From Prorocentrum cordatum (lineage: Eukaryota > Sar > Dinophyceae > Prorocentrales > Prorocentraceae): a stretch of DNA of 51,902 bases. Position 1 is the first letter of the stretch. The number at the start of each line of letters is the position of its first letter. The stretch lies in assembly GCA_963575745.1 (NCBI GenBank), contig CAUYUJ010001427.1:27501-79402 (forward strand). Reading direction: 5' to 3'. A model generated the notes under the pieces. The model was not told the origin of the DNA. It was given only the letters and a program-made list of their open reading frames with translations, and searched no databases. This document shows positions 21,803 to 31,499 of this stretch, piece after piece. Made by a program: the position numbers and the translations under genes.

Positions 21803-21902
21803 NNNNNNNNNNNNNNNNNNNNNNNNNNNNNNNNNNNNNNNNNNNNNNNNNNNNNNNNNNNNNNNNNNNNNNNNNNNNNNNNNNNNNNNNNNNNNNNNNN
21901 NN
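21803..21902. other. assembly gap, 100 N
   Basis: Exactly 100 N, the conventional size for a gap of unknown length. A GAT tract begins within 15 bp of its right edge, so the repeat probably broke the assembly. Confidence 0.99.
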
Positions 21903-21912
21903 GACTGGATGT

Positions 21913-21913
<1 letters not shown>

Positions 21914-22011
<98 letters not shown>

Positions 22012-22240
22012 CTGATGCTGCTTATAATGCTGTTGATGATGATGCTGATGCTGATGATGACGCAGATGATGATGAGGAGGAGGATGAGGATGAGTGAGGA
22101 TGAGGATGAGGATGAGGATGAGGATGGGGAGGAGGAGGAAGAGGAGGCGGAGGAGGAGGAGGAGGAGGAGGAGGAGGAGGAGGAGGAGGAAAAGGAGGAG
22201 GTGGAGGAGGAGGAGGAGGAGGAGGAGGGGATGCGGGAGG
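21914..22240 (+). repeat. GAT tract passing into GAG tract
   Basis: About 95 bp of pure GAT, a mixed GCTGAT/GATGAG zone, then GAG to 22240. Confidence 0.97.
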
Positions 22241-22740
22241 AGCAAAAGCACGAGCGGGAGCGGGAGCGTTAGGATCGGCGGATCTCGGGGGGCAGGGATA
22301 GAGACAGAGAGACACAGAGAGTCGCGGCGCCTCCTGCTGCGCGGACCTGTGGTCATATCCGCTGATGTGTATCGTAGTGCGGCTTGACGGACGGTAGCAG
22401 ACGCTGGGAGCTCGGATCCAGTGTAATCTTCAAGAGATCGTGGCCCTTGGAGCGCGGATGCAGTTCATTTAAAGGGAATTGTGGCCCTTGGAGCGCGGAC
22501 GCCGCCTGCTTCACAAGTATCGTGGCCCTGCGAGCCCAGGCGCAGTGTAATTTACAAGGGATCGTTGCGCTCGGATTTTGGATCCAGTGTAATCTGCAAG
22601 GGATCGTGGCCCCTGGAGCGCGGACGTAGTGTAATGTAGGAGGGATCGCGGGGGTCGCTGGGACTCCTCCCATCGCAGGGCCCCCCCTCACGCTGGACAG
22701 CGATAGAAGTCTTGTGGTCGCTGGGGGGGACTTGCAGAGC
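22241..22740. repeat. degenerate repeats of atcgtggcccttggagcgcg
   Basis: From 22430 to 22640 there are five loose copies of a 50-60-bp unit with atcgtggcccttggagcgcg and gcagtgtaat(c/t)tacaaggg. No gene. Confidence 0.65.
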
Positions 22741-22769
22741 AGGGTTGTTCGGCCCCCGCCGGCTCGTCT

Positions 22770-23520
22770 CCTGGCACGTTTCGTGGCGCGTCCCCTGGCG
22801 CGTTCCCTCGCACGTCCCCTGGTGCGTTTCGCAGTCAGTACGTTCCCTTGCGCGTCCTTTGGTACGTCTGCGGCGCGTCCCCTGGCACGTCCCTTGGCGC
22901 GTCTCTTGGCGCGTCCCCTGGTACGTCTACTGATACGTCCCACGGCACGTCTGCGACACGTCTCCTGGCACTTCCCCTGTTCGTCCCCTGGAGCGTCTCT
23001 CGGCCCGCCACCTGGCACGTCCCCTGGCGCGGCGCGAGGTACTTCCCGTGTCGCGTCCCATGTCACGCCTCTTGGCACGTCGCCAGACTGACGTGTCGCA
23101 TGCCGCGTTCCTTGGCACGTCCACTGGCGCATCCGCTGGCACGTCCCTGGCACGCCCCTTGACCCGTCCCCTGGCGCGTTCCTTGGCTCGTCTCCTGACG
23201 CGGCCCCTGAAACGTTCGTGGCGCATCCCTTGGTGCGGTCTTTGGTGTGTCCCCTGACGCTTTCCTCGGCACGTCTCCATGCGCCCCCTGCACGTCCCGT
23301 GGCGCGTCCCCTGGCGCGTCCCTTGGCACGTGCCCTGGCGCGTCCACTGGCGCGTTCCCTGGCATGTTTCCTGGCCCGTCCCCCTGGCGCGTACCTTCGT
23401 ACATCCCGTAGCCCGTCCCTGTTGCGTCCACGGCACGTCCGCTGAGACGTCCCCTGCCACGTTCCCTGGCACGTTCCCTGATTCACCTTCTGGCGCGATC
23501 CTGGCACTTCCTGTGACGCG
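22770..23520 (+). repeat. 12-bp minisatellite, unit gcgtcccctggc
   Basis: About 60 degenerate copies of gcgtcccctggc/acgtcccctggc. Because 12 is a multiple of three it stays open in several frames and reads as an Arg-Pro-Leu-Ala type polymer, which is not a gene. Confidence 0.92.
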
Positions 23521-23639
23521 TCCGTTCGCCCTCTCTCGGCGTGTCCAGCTTCGGAACAGAATCGGTTCTTGAGTTCGAGCCGGTTGAGCGCCCTGCACGT
23601 TTCGACAGCAACCAGCTCTGGGCGAGCATGCCGGCGGCG

Positions 23640-24850
23640 GCTTTGTGACACGTGCACACGTGTGCGCGGAGGGGGTTGTGTCGACCATGAGTTTTGCCCG
23701 TGTGGCATTCGGTACGTGTGTTGCCCCGTGTTGCGAGGGGGGATGTCGAACAGGCGACCAGCGGATTCTTCACACGTGCCAATGTATATGCGGAGGGGGT
23801 GGTATCGAACATGCGTCTGGCAAGTGTGCATTCGGCACGGTGTTTCCACGTGTGCAGTCGCCGAGGAGGGGTGTCGAGCATGCGGGCAGCGGCTTCCTCA
23901 CACATGCAAGTACGCTCGCGGACGGGGTGGTATCGAACATGCGTCTGGCAACCGTGCGCTTGCCAAATGCTTTTCCACGCGTTACCGCCAAGGGGTTAGG
24001 ATTTCGAACGCGCGGCTGGCAGATTGTTCACACGTCATAGTGCTTGCGCGCTGGGGGTGATGTCGGACACGAATCTGGCACGTGTGTATTTGTGACCTGT
24101 GTAGGCGCCAAGGGGGAGTGTCGAACATGCGGCCGGCGGATCCTTTGCACGCTCAAGCTTCTTTACGTAGGGGATGGTGTCGAAGATGCGTTTGGCATGG
24201 TGTGCGTTTTATAGATTCTTTGTACGGATGCGCCAAGCAGGGATGCACAGTCGGGGCGCTGAACAAGGAACCCTTTTCGTTGGGGAGGGGCTCCGTGTTC
24301 CTTAATTGTTTCGCAGCTTGCCTCAGGTTTTCCTTATGTTTTCGACGGGAAATCGAAGTTCAACCCATGGAAAAAAAAGGGGCCTCGTTCCTTACTTAGG
24401 GTTCCTTAGGTCAACGCCCCGACTGTAGCGAACATGTGGCTAGCGGATCCCTGACACGTGAAGATTTATGTGTGGAGGGTGCGGCGTCGGACATGCGTCC
24501 AGAGCGTGTGTATATGCTGCATGTCTTTTACGCTGGTCGGCGCCAAGGGGGGTTATCGAACATGCGGCTAGCGGATTCTTCACACGTGGGGATGTATACG
24601 CGGAGGGGGTTGTGTCGAACATGCGTCTAGCAAGAATGCATTTGGCACGTTTTCCGCGTGTGCAGTCGGCGAGGAGGTGTGTCGAGCATGCGGCCAGCGG
24701 ATTCATCGCACATGCAAGTACGCTCGCAGAGAGGGTGGTATCGAACATGCGTCTGGCACATGTGCCCTTGCCAATTGTTTTTCCACGTGTGCTGTCGCCG
24801 AGGAGGGGTGTCGAGCATGCGGGCAGCGGATTCCTCACCAGCCGGGTGCG
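23640..24850 (+). repeat. satellite of alternating 60-bp half-units (about 122-bp dimer)
   Basis: Half-units alternate between tatcgaacatgcgtctggca and tgtcgagcatgcgggcagcg, with ttcctcacacatgcaagtac and ccacgtgtgcagtcgccgag between them. There are about 18 half-units, interrupted by a MITE at 24248-24425. Confidence 0.88.
24248..24425 (+). mobile_element. Tc1/mariner-like MITE (CAGTCGGGGCG ends)
   Basis: 178 bp. The perfect 11-bp ends CAGTCGGGGCG and CGCCCCGACTG extend with a few mismatches to aaggaac/gttcctt. CAGT...ACTG ends with a TA target are typical of Tc1/mariner. The right flank is TA and the left is CA (one change). Neighbouring satellite units show the empty site, gcgccaag...TTATCGAACATG, with TA exactly at the junction. 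No ORF. Confidence 0.85.
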
Positions 24851-25660
24851 GGCTGCTGGATTGACGGAGGATGAGGAGAGGGTGGAAACAGAAAGGGCAG
24901 GGGAACCCGAGGGAAGTGGGAGCAGAGATGACGCAGGATGAAGATAAGCAGGAGGGATGTGGGGGAAGAGAAAAGGAACAGGAGGAAGGAAGGATGAGGA
25001 AGCAGGAGAGGAGGTACAGGAAGGAAGGATCAGGAGGAATGAAGAGGAGGAGGAGGAGGAGGAGGAGGAGGAGGAGGAGGAGGAGAAAGAGGAGACGCAG
25101 AAAAAGGAGGAGGAAGAGCAAGAGAAAGGGGGTGGGTACACGAGGAGGGGGGTGGAAGAGGAGGTGGGGAGGAAGAAGGAGCGCGAGGAGTGAGGATGAG
25201 GATGAGGATGAGGAGGGTACGGATCAGTGAGAGAAGCTTACGCCATAGAAACATTGACATGTGAACCGTGTAACAGCATGACATAATATAGCGTATCACC
25301 GCACTGGCATGGGAACCACCGCACACAGCACACCCTATCGTATAACACCATGCCAGGATATGGCAGAACTTGCGTAAGGAAATCATGCCAACATAAACAG
25401 TTGCCATAAGCTACTTACTGAGTTTGTGGGTCTCCCAGGTTGCGTTTGGAAATCGCGAGCGGCGTTCTTACGATCGAATTCTACAGCAATGATTGCCGCC
25501 AACAGGCGGAAAACGGCAGTCGAATCGCAGCGGTCATGGCAAAGAACCAGTTTCGGATTCACCGGCAGGACTATGATTATTGACGGCGCGCACCGTGATC
25601 GTCACCTCGTCAACGAGGCGAAATCCCGCCGCCCTGGACAGTGTACACTCTAGTAGCTGC
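24851..25660. other. GGA-rich tract then unique sequence, no gene recognised
   Basis: 24870-25220 is purine-rich (pure GGA at 25045-25085, then GATGAG). 25220-25660 is unique, with short ORFs lacking family motifs. Confidence 0.45.
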
Positions 25661-25799
25661 TTGGCTTACGCTAGGCGGTCAGCCCCGTGACCATCATATG
25701 ATACCCATCGGAGTGGAACGCGCTTCCCGACCTCAAGATGGCCCGCGCGGGCGCCCGCTGTCGTCCCCCTCCCCTCCCGTCCCCGCTCCACCCCAACCG

Positions 25800-26460
25800 T
25801 CCCACATACGGTTGGGGCGTTCGTTGAGGAACGTGCCCAGGAGGCTTCAGACCCTGGAGGGTTCCTGACCTGATAAGGTCGGTGGTGATATCCATGATCA
25901 GTCCACGATTGGTGTTCCACCAGGCGGGTCTGTTCGCAGAGACGTTTCAATCCAAGTGGGTGGCACCCGAGTTGGAAGTGAATTCGTACTCGCCTGCCGT
26001 TCCTTGTGTCCCCCCTCCGTCCCTCCGTCCTGTGCGTCTCCGGCACGCCCGACAGATCCTCAAGGATCTGAGAATCGATGGCGGCACTGACCTGGATCTC
26101 GTTCCAGACCCTGGGCTCCTCATCGAATGTTTCTCTGTCCAGACCCTGGAGGGTTCCCTACCTGATGGGGTCGGTGTTGATATCCACGGTCGATCCACGA
26201 TTGGTGTTCCACCAGCTTCCAGACCCTGGGTTCCTTATGTAGGAGAACGAACAATGACATAAACATAACAACTCGGAGGTCCGCGCAGATTTCTCGGATC
26301 GGCGCCGGGGCCCCCTGGCGGCGCCTCTGGCGCCGCCCCTGGCACGCTCCGCGCGCCAGGGAGGGGGGTCCAGCGCCGATCCGAGAACTCCGCGCGGACC
26401 TCCGAGTTCTTCTGTTTATGTTTCTTTTTGTTCTCCCATTCCAGACCCTGGGTTCCTTAT
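25800..26460 (+). repeat. dispersed agaccctgg(a/g) gttcc repeat units
   Basis: Copies of tccagaccctgg followed by agggttcc or gttccttat occur near 25848, 26107, 26137, 26218 and 26440. A larger block with ggtcggtgttgatatccac and gattggtgttccaccag is duplicated (25880-25930 and 26170-26215). Confidence 0.7.
26242..26436. mobile_element. GC-rich foldback MITE, copy 3
   Basis: Outer arms ggagaacgaacaatgacat and tttctttttgttctcc; inner arms and GGCGCC centre as in the copies at 18690 and 19058. It sits inside the agaccctgggttccttat repeat, so near-identical host sequence lies on both sides. Confidence 0.88.
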
Positions 26461-27360
26461 CGAGTAGTTCCTCGTCCAGTGCCCCCTCCGTGCGGGAAAG
26501 AAGAGAGAGAGGCTCCCTGCGCTGCGGGGGCCGAGGGCCAGGGGCGCGCGCCCGGGGGCGCGGGCCCGTCCAGCGCGCTGCCGTGGGCGTGCGGGAGGCA
26601 GTGCAGCGGGCACGCCGTGGAGCTGTTCGGGTCTTCGTGTTCTGGAGGGCGAGGAATGGAGAGGAAGCGTGCTGCCAAACAATGTCCAGATGTCGAAGAC
26701 ATGTTTCAAGCATGTCCCAAGTATGTTAAAGCATGGTTGAAATATGCTTTGAGCATGCTGTACGCATTTCAAACACATGTTTAACTTCATGATATGATGG
26801 GATTGTTAGGGTGTCCATTGTCGTGGCATCCACAAGTCTTCTAGCCTTTGTCTCTAATTCAGTGGATGTCTGGCCAAGTGCCTGAATTTACGGGCGCCTG
26901 GCCATCTGAGGAGAAGGCAGACGAGAACGCAGAACGCCCACGACGCCTTTCGGCGGTAGGGGGGTGGCAGTATAAAAGGATTGCACGGCGCAGGAGGATG
27001 CGGGTGTGAAGGGTGAAGAATAGTGCGGACGGGGAGGAATCCAATGAATAATATGAGCATGGCGAGACAGTGGGCAAGGGGGATGACCAGGAGGAGGAGA
27101 ATGAAAAGGAGGAAGAGGAGGAGCATGAGGAGGGTGTGGTGTAGGAGGCGGACATGAGGAGGATGGGGAAAAGGATCATGACAAGGGCGAGGAAGAGGAA
27201 GATAAGGACGATGACGACGAGAACGAGCCCGACGAGCAGGTGCAGAAGAATGAGGAGGATGAGGGGCGGGAGTCGGAACGTACAGGGAGGTCGAGGAAGA
27301 TGACGATGAGGAAGTGAATGAGTAGGATGAGCAGTGGGGATGTCATCGATGACGCAGAGG
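26461..27360. other. no gene recognised
   Basis: Contains repeated words of the type caagcatgt/aaacatg at 26690-26780 and purine-rich GGA/GATGAGG sequence from 27050. Small ORFs show no family motif. Confidence 0.45.
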
Positions 27361-27384
27361 GTTAGGATGATAACGATGCTGATT

Positions 27385-27426
<42 letters not shown>

Positions 27427-28103
27427 CTCATCAGGATGACGACGCTGATGCTGCTGCTGATGATGATGGTGATGCTCGTGATGATGGTGACGCTGATGAT
27501 GCCGATGATGATGTTGATTCGGATGATGCTGACGATGACGCCTGATCCAGATGATCATGATGACGATGCGGATGACGTTGATACTGATGATGATGACGAT
27601 GCTGCGGATGATGTTGATGATGATGACGATGCTTCTGATGATGACGATGATGATACTGATACTGCTGATCTTGATGGTGATGATGATGCTGATCTTGAGT
27701 ATGGTGCCTATGATCATGATGATGATGATGATGACGCTGCTGATGATGATGGCTATGATGATGATCATGATGCTGGTGATGATGATGATGATGATGATGC
27801 CGAGGCTGCTGCTGCTGCTGCTGCTCATGGTGATGATTGTACTGATGTTGATGATGCTACTGATGACGATGACGATGATGATGCTGATGCTGATGCTGAT
27901 GATGATGACGATGACGATGATGATAACGAGGATGATGTTGCTGCTGCTGATTCTGAAAAGGATGATCACACTGATGATGTTGATGATGATTATGAGGGTT
28001 CCTAGCACTACTAATAGTTGTTCGATGATGACGATGGTGATGATGCTGAGAATGATGGTAATGATGATGCTGCTGCTGATGATGGTGACGACGACGACGA
28101 TGG

Positions 28104-28138
<35 letters not shown>

Positions 28139-28536
28139 CTGATGGTGTTGATGATGATGCTGCTGATGATGACTATGGTGGTGATGATGATGGTGGTGGC
28201 GGTTGTGATGATGGTGATGATGGTGATGATGATGAGGATGCTGCTGATGCTGATGATACTGATGATGGTGATGGTGATGGTGATGGTGATGGTGATTATG
28301 CTGCTGCTGATGATGACGAACATGATGATGCTGCTGCTGATGATGCTAATGATATTGATGCTGATTACGAGTATGGTGCCTATGATCATGATGATGATGG
28401 TGGTGATGATGGTGATGATGGCGATGGTCATGATGATGCTGATGCTGATGCTGCTGATGATGATGATGCTGCTGATGCTGATGATGATACCGATGATGAT
28501 GCTGATTAGGATGATGATGCTGCTGATGATGATGAT

Positions 28537-28579
<43 letters not shown>

Positions 28580-28640
28580 GTGATGGTGATGGTGATGCTG
28601 ACGATGCTGCTGATGATGATGAAGATGATGACGATGACGA
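27361..28640 (+). repeat. 1.3-kb GAT trinucleotide field
   Basis: GAT with GCT, GGT and GAC variants throughout, passing into GACGAG/GAG at the right. Internal near-duplicates such as gagtatggtgcctatgatca (27697 and 28369) indicate segmental duplication within the field. Confidence 0.95.
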
Positions 28641-29300
28641 CGACGAGGAGGAGGAGGATGTGGAGGAGGAGGATAAAGAGAAGTAGCAGGAGGAGCAGGA
28701 GGACGACGACGAGGGTCATTCAGACAATAATCATGTGGATGCTGAGCACGAGTAGGAGGGGAGGACGGAATGACGAGGCAATGGAGGAGGATGAGGAGGA
28801 GAAGGACGAGAAGGACGAAAAGGACGAGGACAAGGGCGATGACGAGGATGTGGACCGCCAGGAGCGCCACCCCTGCGGGAAGTGCAAGCCGCCAGAGATC
28901 GTAGCCGTCTGGGCTACGCGTTCGGCGACGGCCGCTGCCACGTTGCGCGCTTCGTCTCCTCCTCCTCCGCACGCCTCCTCCACCTCCTCCTCGTCTTTAC
29001 ATCTCTCCTCCTCCTCGTCCGCCTTCTCCTCATCATCCTCGCAGCTTCCCTCCGTAGGAGGAATGCAGAGCATGAGGAGGTCATGCGGAGGAGGACGAGG
29101 AGGAAGAGGCGGTGGTGAAGCGGAGGATGAGGAAGTGAAGCAGGAGAAGGGGGCTGGAGCGCAGGGGGAGGCGGGAACGGGGGGAGGGAGCGGAGGGGGC
29201 GTCCTAATTCATCCTTCTGGTTGCATGTCCATGCCGCTTCTGCAAGAACTGATATCCGAAGGTCCTCCCGCGCCCAGCGTCGCGACTACCTTCTGTCACA
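28641..29300. other. purine tract with possible exon, unassigned
   Basis: GAG-rich at 28641-28830 and 29040-29190. The stretch 28846-28950 reads as normal protein in one frame (CGKCKPPEIVAVWATRS) and in another (LGYAFGDGRCHVARF). I could not tie either to a gene. Confidence 0.3.
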
Positions 29301-29339
29301 TCTCATGTGTTCGAGGGCAGCCTGCACGTTGCCCCCGAG

Positions 29340-29705
29340 TTACGGTCGCTCCTTCCTCCTTCCTCTTCGTTCCTTCCTACCTCCTTCCCCTTCCTTCCTC
29401 CCCTCCTCCCCTCCTCCCCTCCTCCCTCCTTCCCTTCCTTCCTCCCCTCCTCCCCTCCTTCCTCCCCTCCTCCCCTTCCTACCTCCTTCTCCTTCCTTCC
29501 TCCTTCCCCTTCCTTCCTCCCCTCCTCCCCTGGAACCTCCCCCCCCTCCTCCGCCCGCGCTTCTTCCTCCTCCCCTCCACGTCCTCTCCTACACCTCCTC
29601 CTCCTCCACTTCCTCCTCCTTCTCTTCCTCGCAGTCACTTCCCCCCTTCCCTCCCTGCTCCTTCCTCCTCCTTCCTTGTCCTCCTCGGCCGCGCGCGGCT
29701 GGGAG
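29340..29705 (+). repeat. pyrimidine-rich CCT/CTTCC tract
   Basis: Almost pure C/T (cttccttcctcccctcctcc words), ending 12 bp before the proposed eIF3j start. It includes cttcctcgcag at 29623-29633, which could serve as a trans-splice acceptor for the spliced leader. Confidence 0.85.
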
Positions 29706-29716
29706 CTCCGCGAGCC

Positions 29717-29788
29717 ATGGGAGACGAATGGGACGACGAGGAGTGGGATGACGACGACATCGAGGCGAAGCTCGCGACGAAGCAGAAG
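29717..29788 (+). CDS. EIF3J: eIF3j exon 1 (N-terminal acidic Trp motif)
   Basis: The ATG in gagccATGG opens MGDEWDDEEWDDDDIEAKLA, then TKQK. An N-terminal Asp/Glu-Trp motif is typical of eIF3j and contacts eIF3b in other eukaryotes. I end the exon after AAG (29788), where the genome continues GAGCGG, a GA-type donor like that after exon 2. Beyond this the frame turns into Pro/Ser-rich pyrimidine translation. The upstream pyrimidine tract has a CAG suitable for spliced-leader addition. Confidence 0.7.
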
Positions 29789-30339
29789 GAGCGGCCACCT
29801 CTTCCTGCTCGTCGCTCCCCCTCCTCCGCATTCCCCGTCATCCCTCGTCCCTCCTCCCCTCTCCTCCCTCCTCGCTCCTCCCTCCTCCTTCCCTTTCTCC
29901 CCCTCCGCTCCTCCCGGCCTGCTGCGGGCGCGGTCCCAGCGCCGCGCGCTGAACCGTGCCCTCGCCTGACGGCCGCCCAGGCAGCAGTCGCGCAGCGGCA
30001 TCTTCCCTGCTCCCGTCAGCCGGCACTTGCTCGTCACGTGCTCCTTTCCGTCAGTGTACAGTGGGAGCGCGCATCAAGTAACCATGTGATTTTCGCCAGG
30101 GCATCCTCGTTTTTTTCGCTCCTCGCGCTGCGCGGTGACTTCCCGCAGCCGTTGAAGGAGCTGCTGCTTTAGAGGTGCTCCAGGTTTCCCCTCAGGTGTA
30201 CCTCGCGCACGGGTTCTCAGGGTTGGGTTTCTTGCGAGGGTTTCTTGCGACCGCGCCCGCATTGTAGTAGGGATCCGCCGTACCTTGTCTCCAGGCTATA
30301 AGTATGTAGGCTCAGCCTCCGCGTGCAGTCAGACTCTGG

Positions 30340-30535
30340 CAGTCCCCCCTCGTGCTCGTCCCCGTCGTCGTCGTCGTCCTCATCCTCCTACTCCTCCTTC
30401 TACTCCTGCTCCTTCGCTCCTCCTTCGTTCACCTCCCTTTTTTCTTCTTCTTCCTCCTCCTCCTCCTCCTCTTCCTCCCCCTCCTTCTCTTCCTTCCCCT
30501 CCGTCATCTCTTTCCCTGGCCCACCTTTGACCTTT
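30340..30535 (+). repeat. TCC/CTT-rich tract in intron 1
   Basis: GTC repeats (30363-30378), then CTCCTCCT and CTTCTTCTTC blocks, with no coding signal. Confidence 0.85.
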
Positions 30536-31032
30536 GAGTAGACATGGCGTCACGAAGAAATCGTGACCAGAGCTCCCGACCTCATGGGTCTGGATCGATC
30601 TTGGACGGTCCTCGGGCCCGAGGCGAGGCAGGAGACGCCCGCCGTGTGATCGTGTTCTTATTCATTGTTTTGCCGATCGGCGCGGGCCCCAAACGGAGTA
30701 GTTCTTGGCTGTTGTTGGCGCCTGTTTCAAGCAGGTGTTGTCTCCCCCATAGGACGCACTGTTGCAAACAGTCGCGTTTCAGCAGAGGTCCAGAGCCAGG
30801 TACCCCCCCCGCCCACCCCGTCCGTCCAATGTCGAAACGCCAGATAAGAACACGTTGACCATGGTCCACCCAGGACGCCCAGGTTTGGCGTTCCTCGTGC
30901 TGCAGGCGTCTCTGCCATTTTTCCCCAGCTATCCTGTGGTGTTGGGTCTTCGTTTTTAAGAGAGGGCGCCCCGCGCCACTCCTCCCGCTGCCTCCTCCCT
31001 CCTCCTCCTCCGCCTCCTCCTCCTCCGCCTCC
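30536..31032. other. intron 1 sequence, nothing recognised
   Basis: Unique sequence with short ORFs on both strands, ending in a CCTCCT-rich stretch directly before the spliced-leader match. Confidence 0.4.
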
Positions 31033-31054
31033 CCCGTAGCCATTTTGGCTCAGG
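31033..31054 (+). other. spliced-leader relic (near-perfect)
   Basis: CCCGTAGCCATTTTGGCTCA followed by GG matches the 22-nt dinoflagellate spliced leader except for G in place of A at the second-last base (the ambiguous first base is also C here). In an SL RNA gene a GT donor would follow; here CCGCTT follows, so this is a genomic copy of a trans-spliced mRNA end (a retroposed relic), not an SL gene. Confidence 0.8.
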
Positions 31055-31394
31055 CCGCTTCCCCTGTTTGCCCCAACATCTTGGCTCGAGCTTGCTTAGC
31101 TCATGCCGGCCTGAGCGCTCTCCCATTGCGCGGGGGGCCCCTGGCGGGCTCACTGCTCACGGCGGCTTCGCCGCCGAGGCTGCCCGCCAGGAAGCCAGGC
31201 ACGCCCGACGCGGGCAGCCCGTGCGGAAGCCTGGGCGCACGTGGCTGGGCGCCTTTCCACTGCTCGTGTCATGGCGCCAACATCGCAGAGCGGATCTCGT
31301 TCGGAAAACAATGGGATGGGACTGGGCTGTCTTGGATAATTTCGTTACAGATTTCGAGGTGAATATAGTGCGGATTTTTTCGGGCCAGGAATGA
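31055..31394 (+). pseudogene. possible body of a retroposed, leader-bearing transcript
   Basis: The sequence downstream of the leader relics is open in two frames of about 105 codons (from 31045 and 31068). One ends with ordinary protein sequence, LGAFPLLVSWRQHRRADLVR then MGWDWAVLDNFVTDFEVNIV. The antisense LINE begins right after (31405), possibly cutting off the remainder. No family recognised. Confidence 0.3.
31077..31090 (+). other. second, more decayed spliced-leader relic
   Basis: CATCTTGGCTCGAG matches the 3' 14 bases of the leader (CATTTTGGCTCAAG) at 12 of 14, 44 bp downstream of the first relic and in the same orientation. Tandem leaders with the older one downstream are expected when a retroposed gene is transcribed and trans-spliced again. 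Confidence 0.5.
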
Positions 31395-31499
31395 TGACTA
31401 CAAACTTCTTCTTCTTCTTCTTCTTCTTCCGAGTCGTACACCAGGCGGTGCGTGGACAGACAGAGCGCGGAACATGCAATAGACAAAGCAGTTGGATAA

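Noticed and set aside
24396-24404. Telomere-like TTAGGG
   Set aside because: A single occurrence inside a MITE arm; no array.
27334-30172. Poly-Asp, poly-Met and poly-Ile ORFs, including an 873-codon frame over the GAT field
   Set aside because: They are translations of trinucleotide repeats. Only the short stretch around 29717 within this frame family has independent support as an exon.
31033-31054. Functional spliced-leader RNA gene
   Set aside because: The leader end is not followed by a GT donor or an SL intron region; the downstream sequence is pyrimidine-rich and ORF-like.
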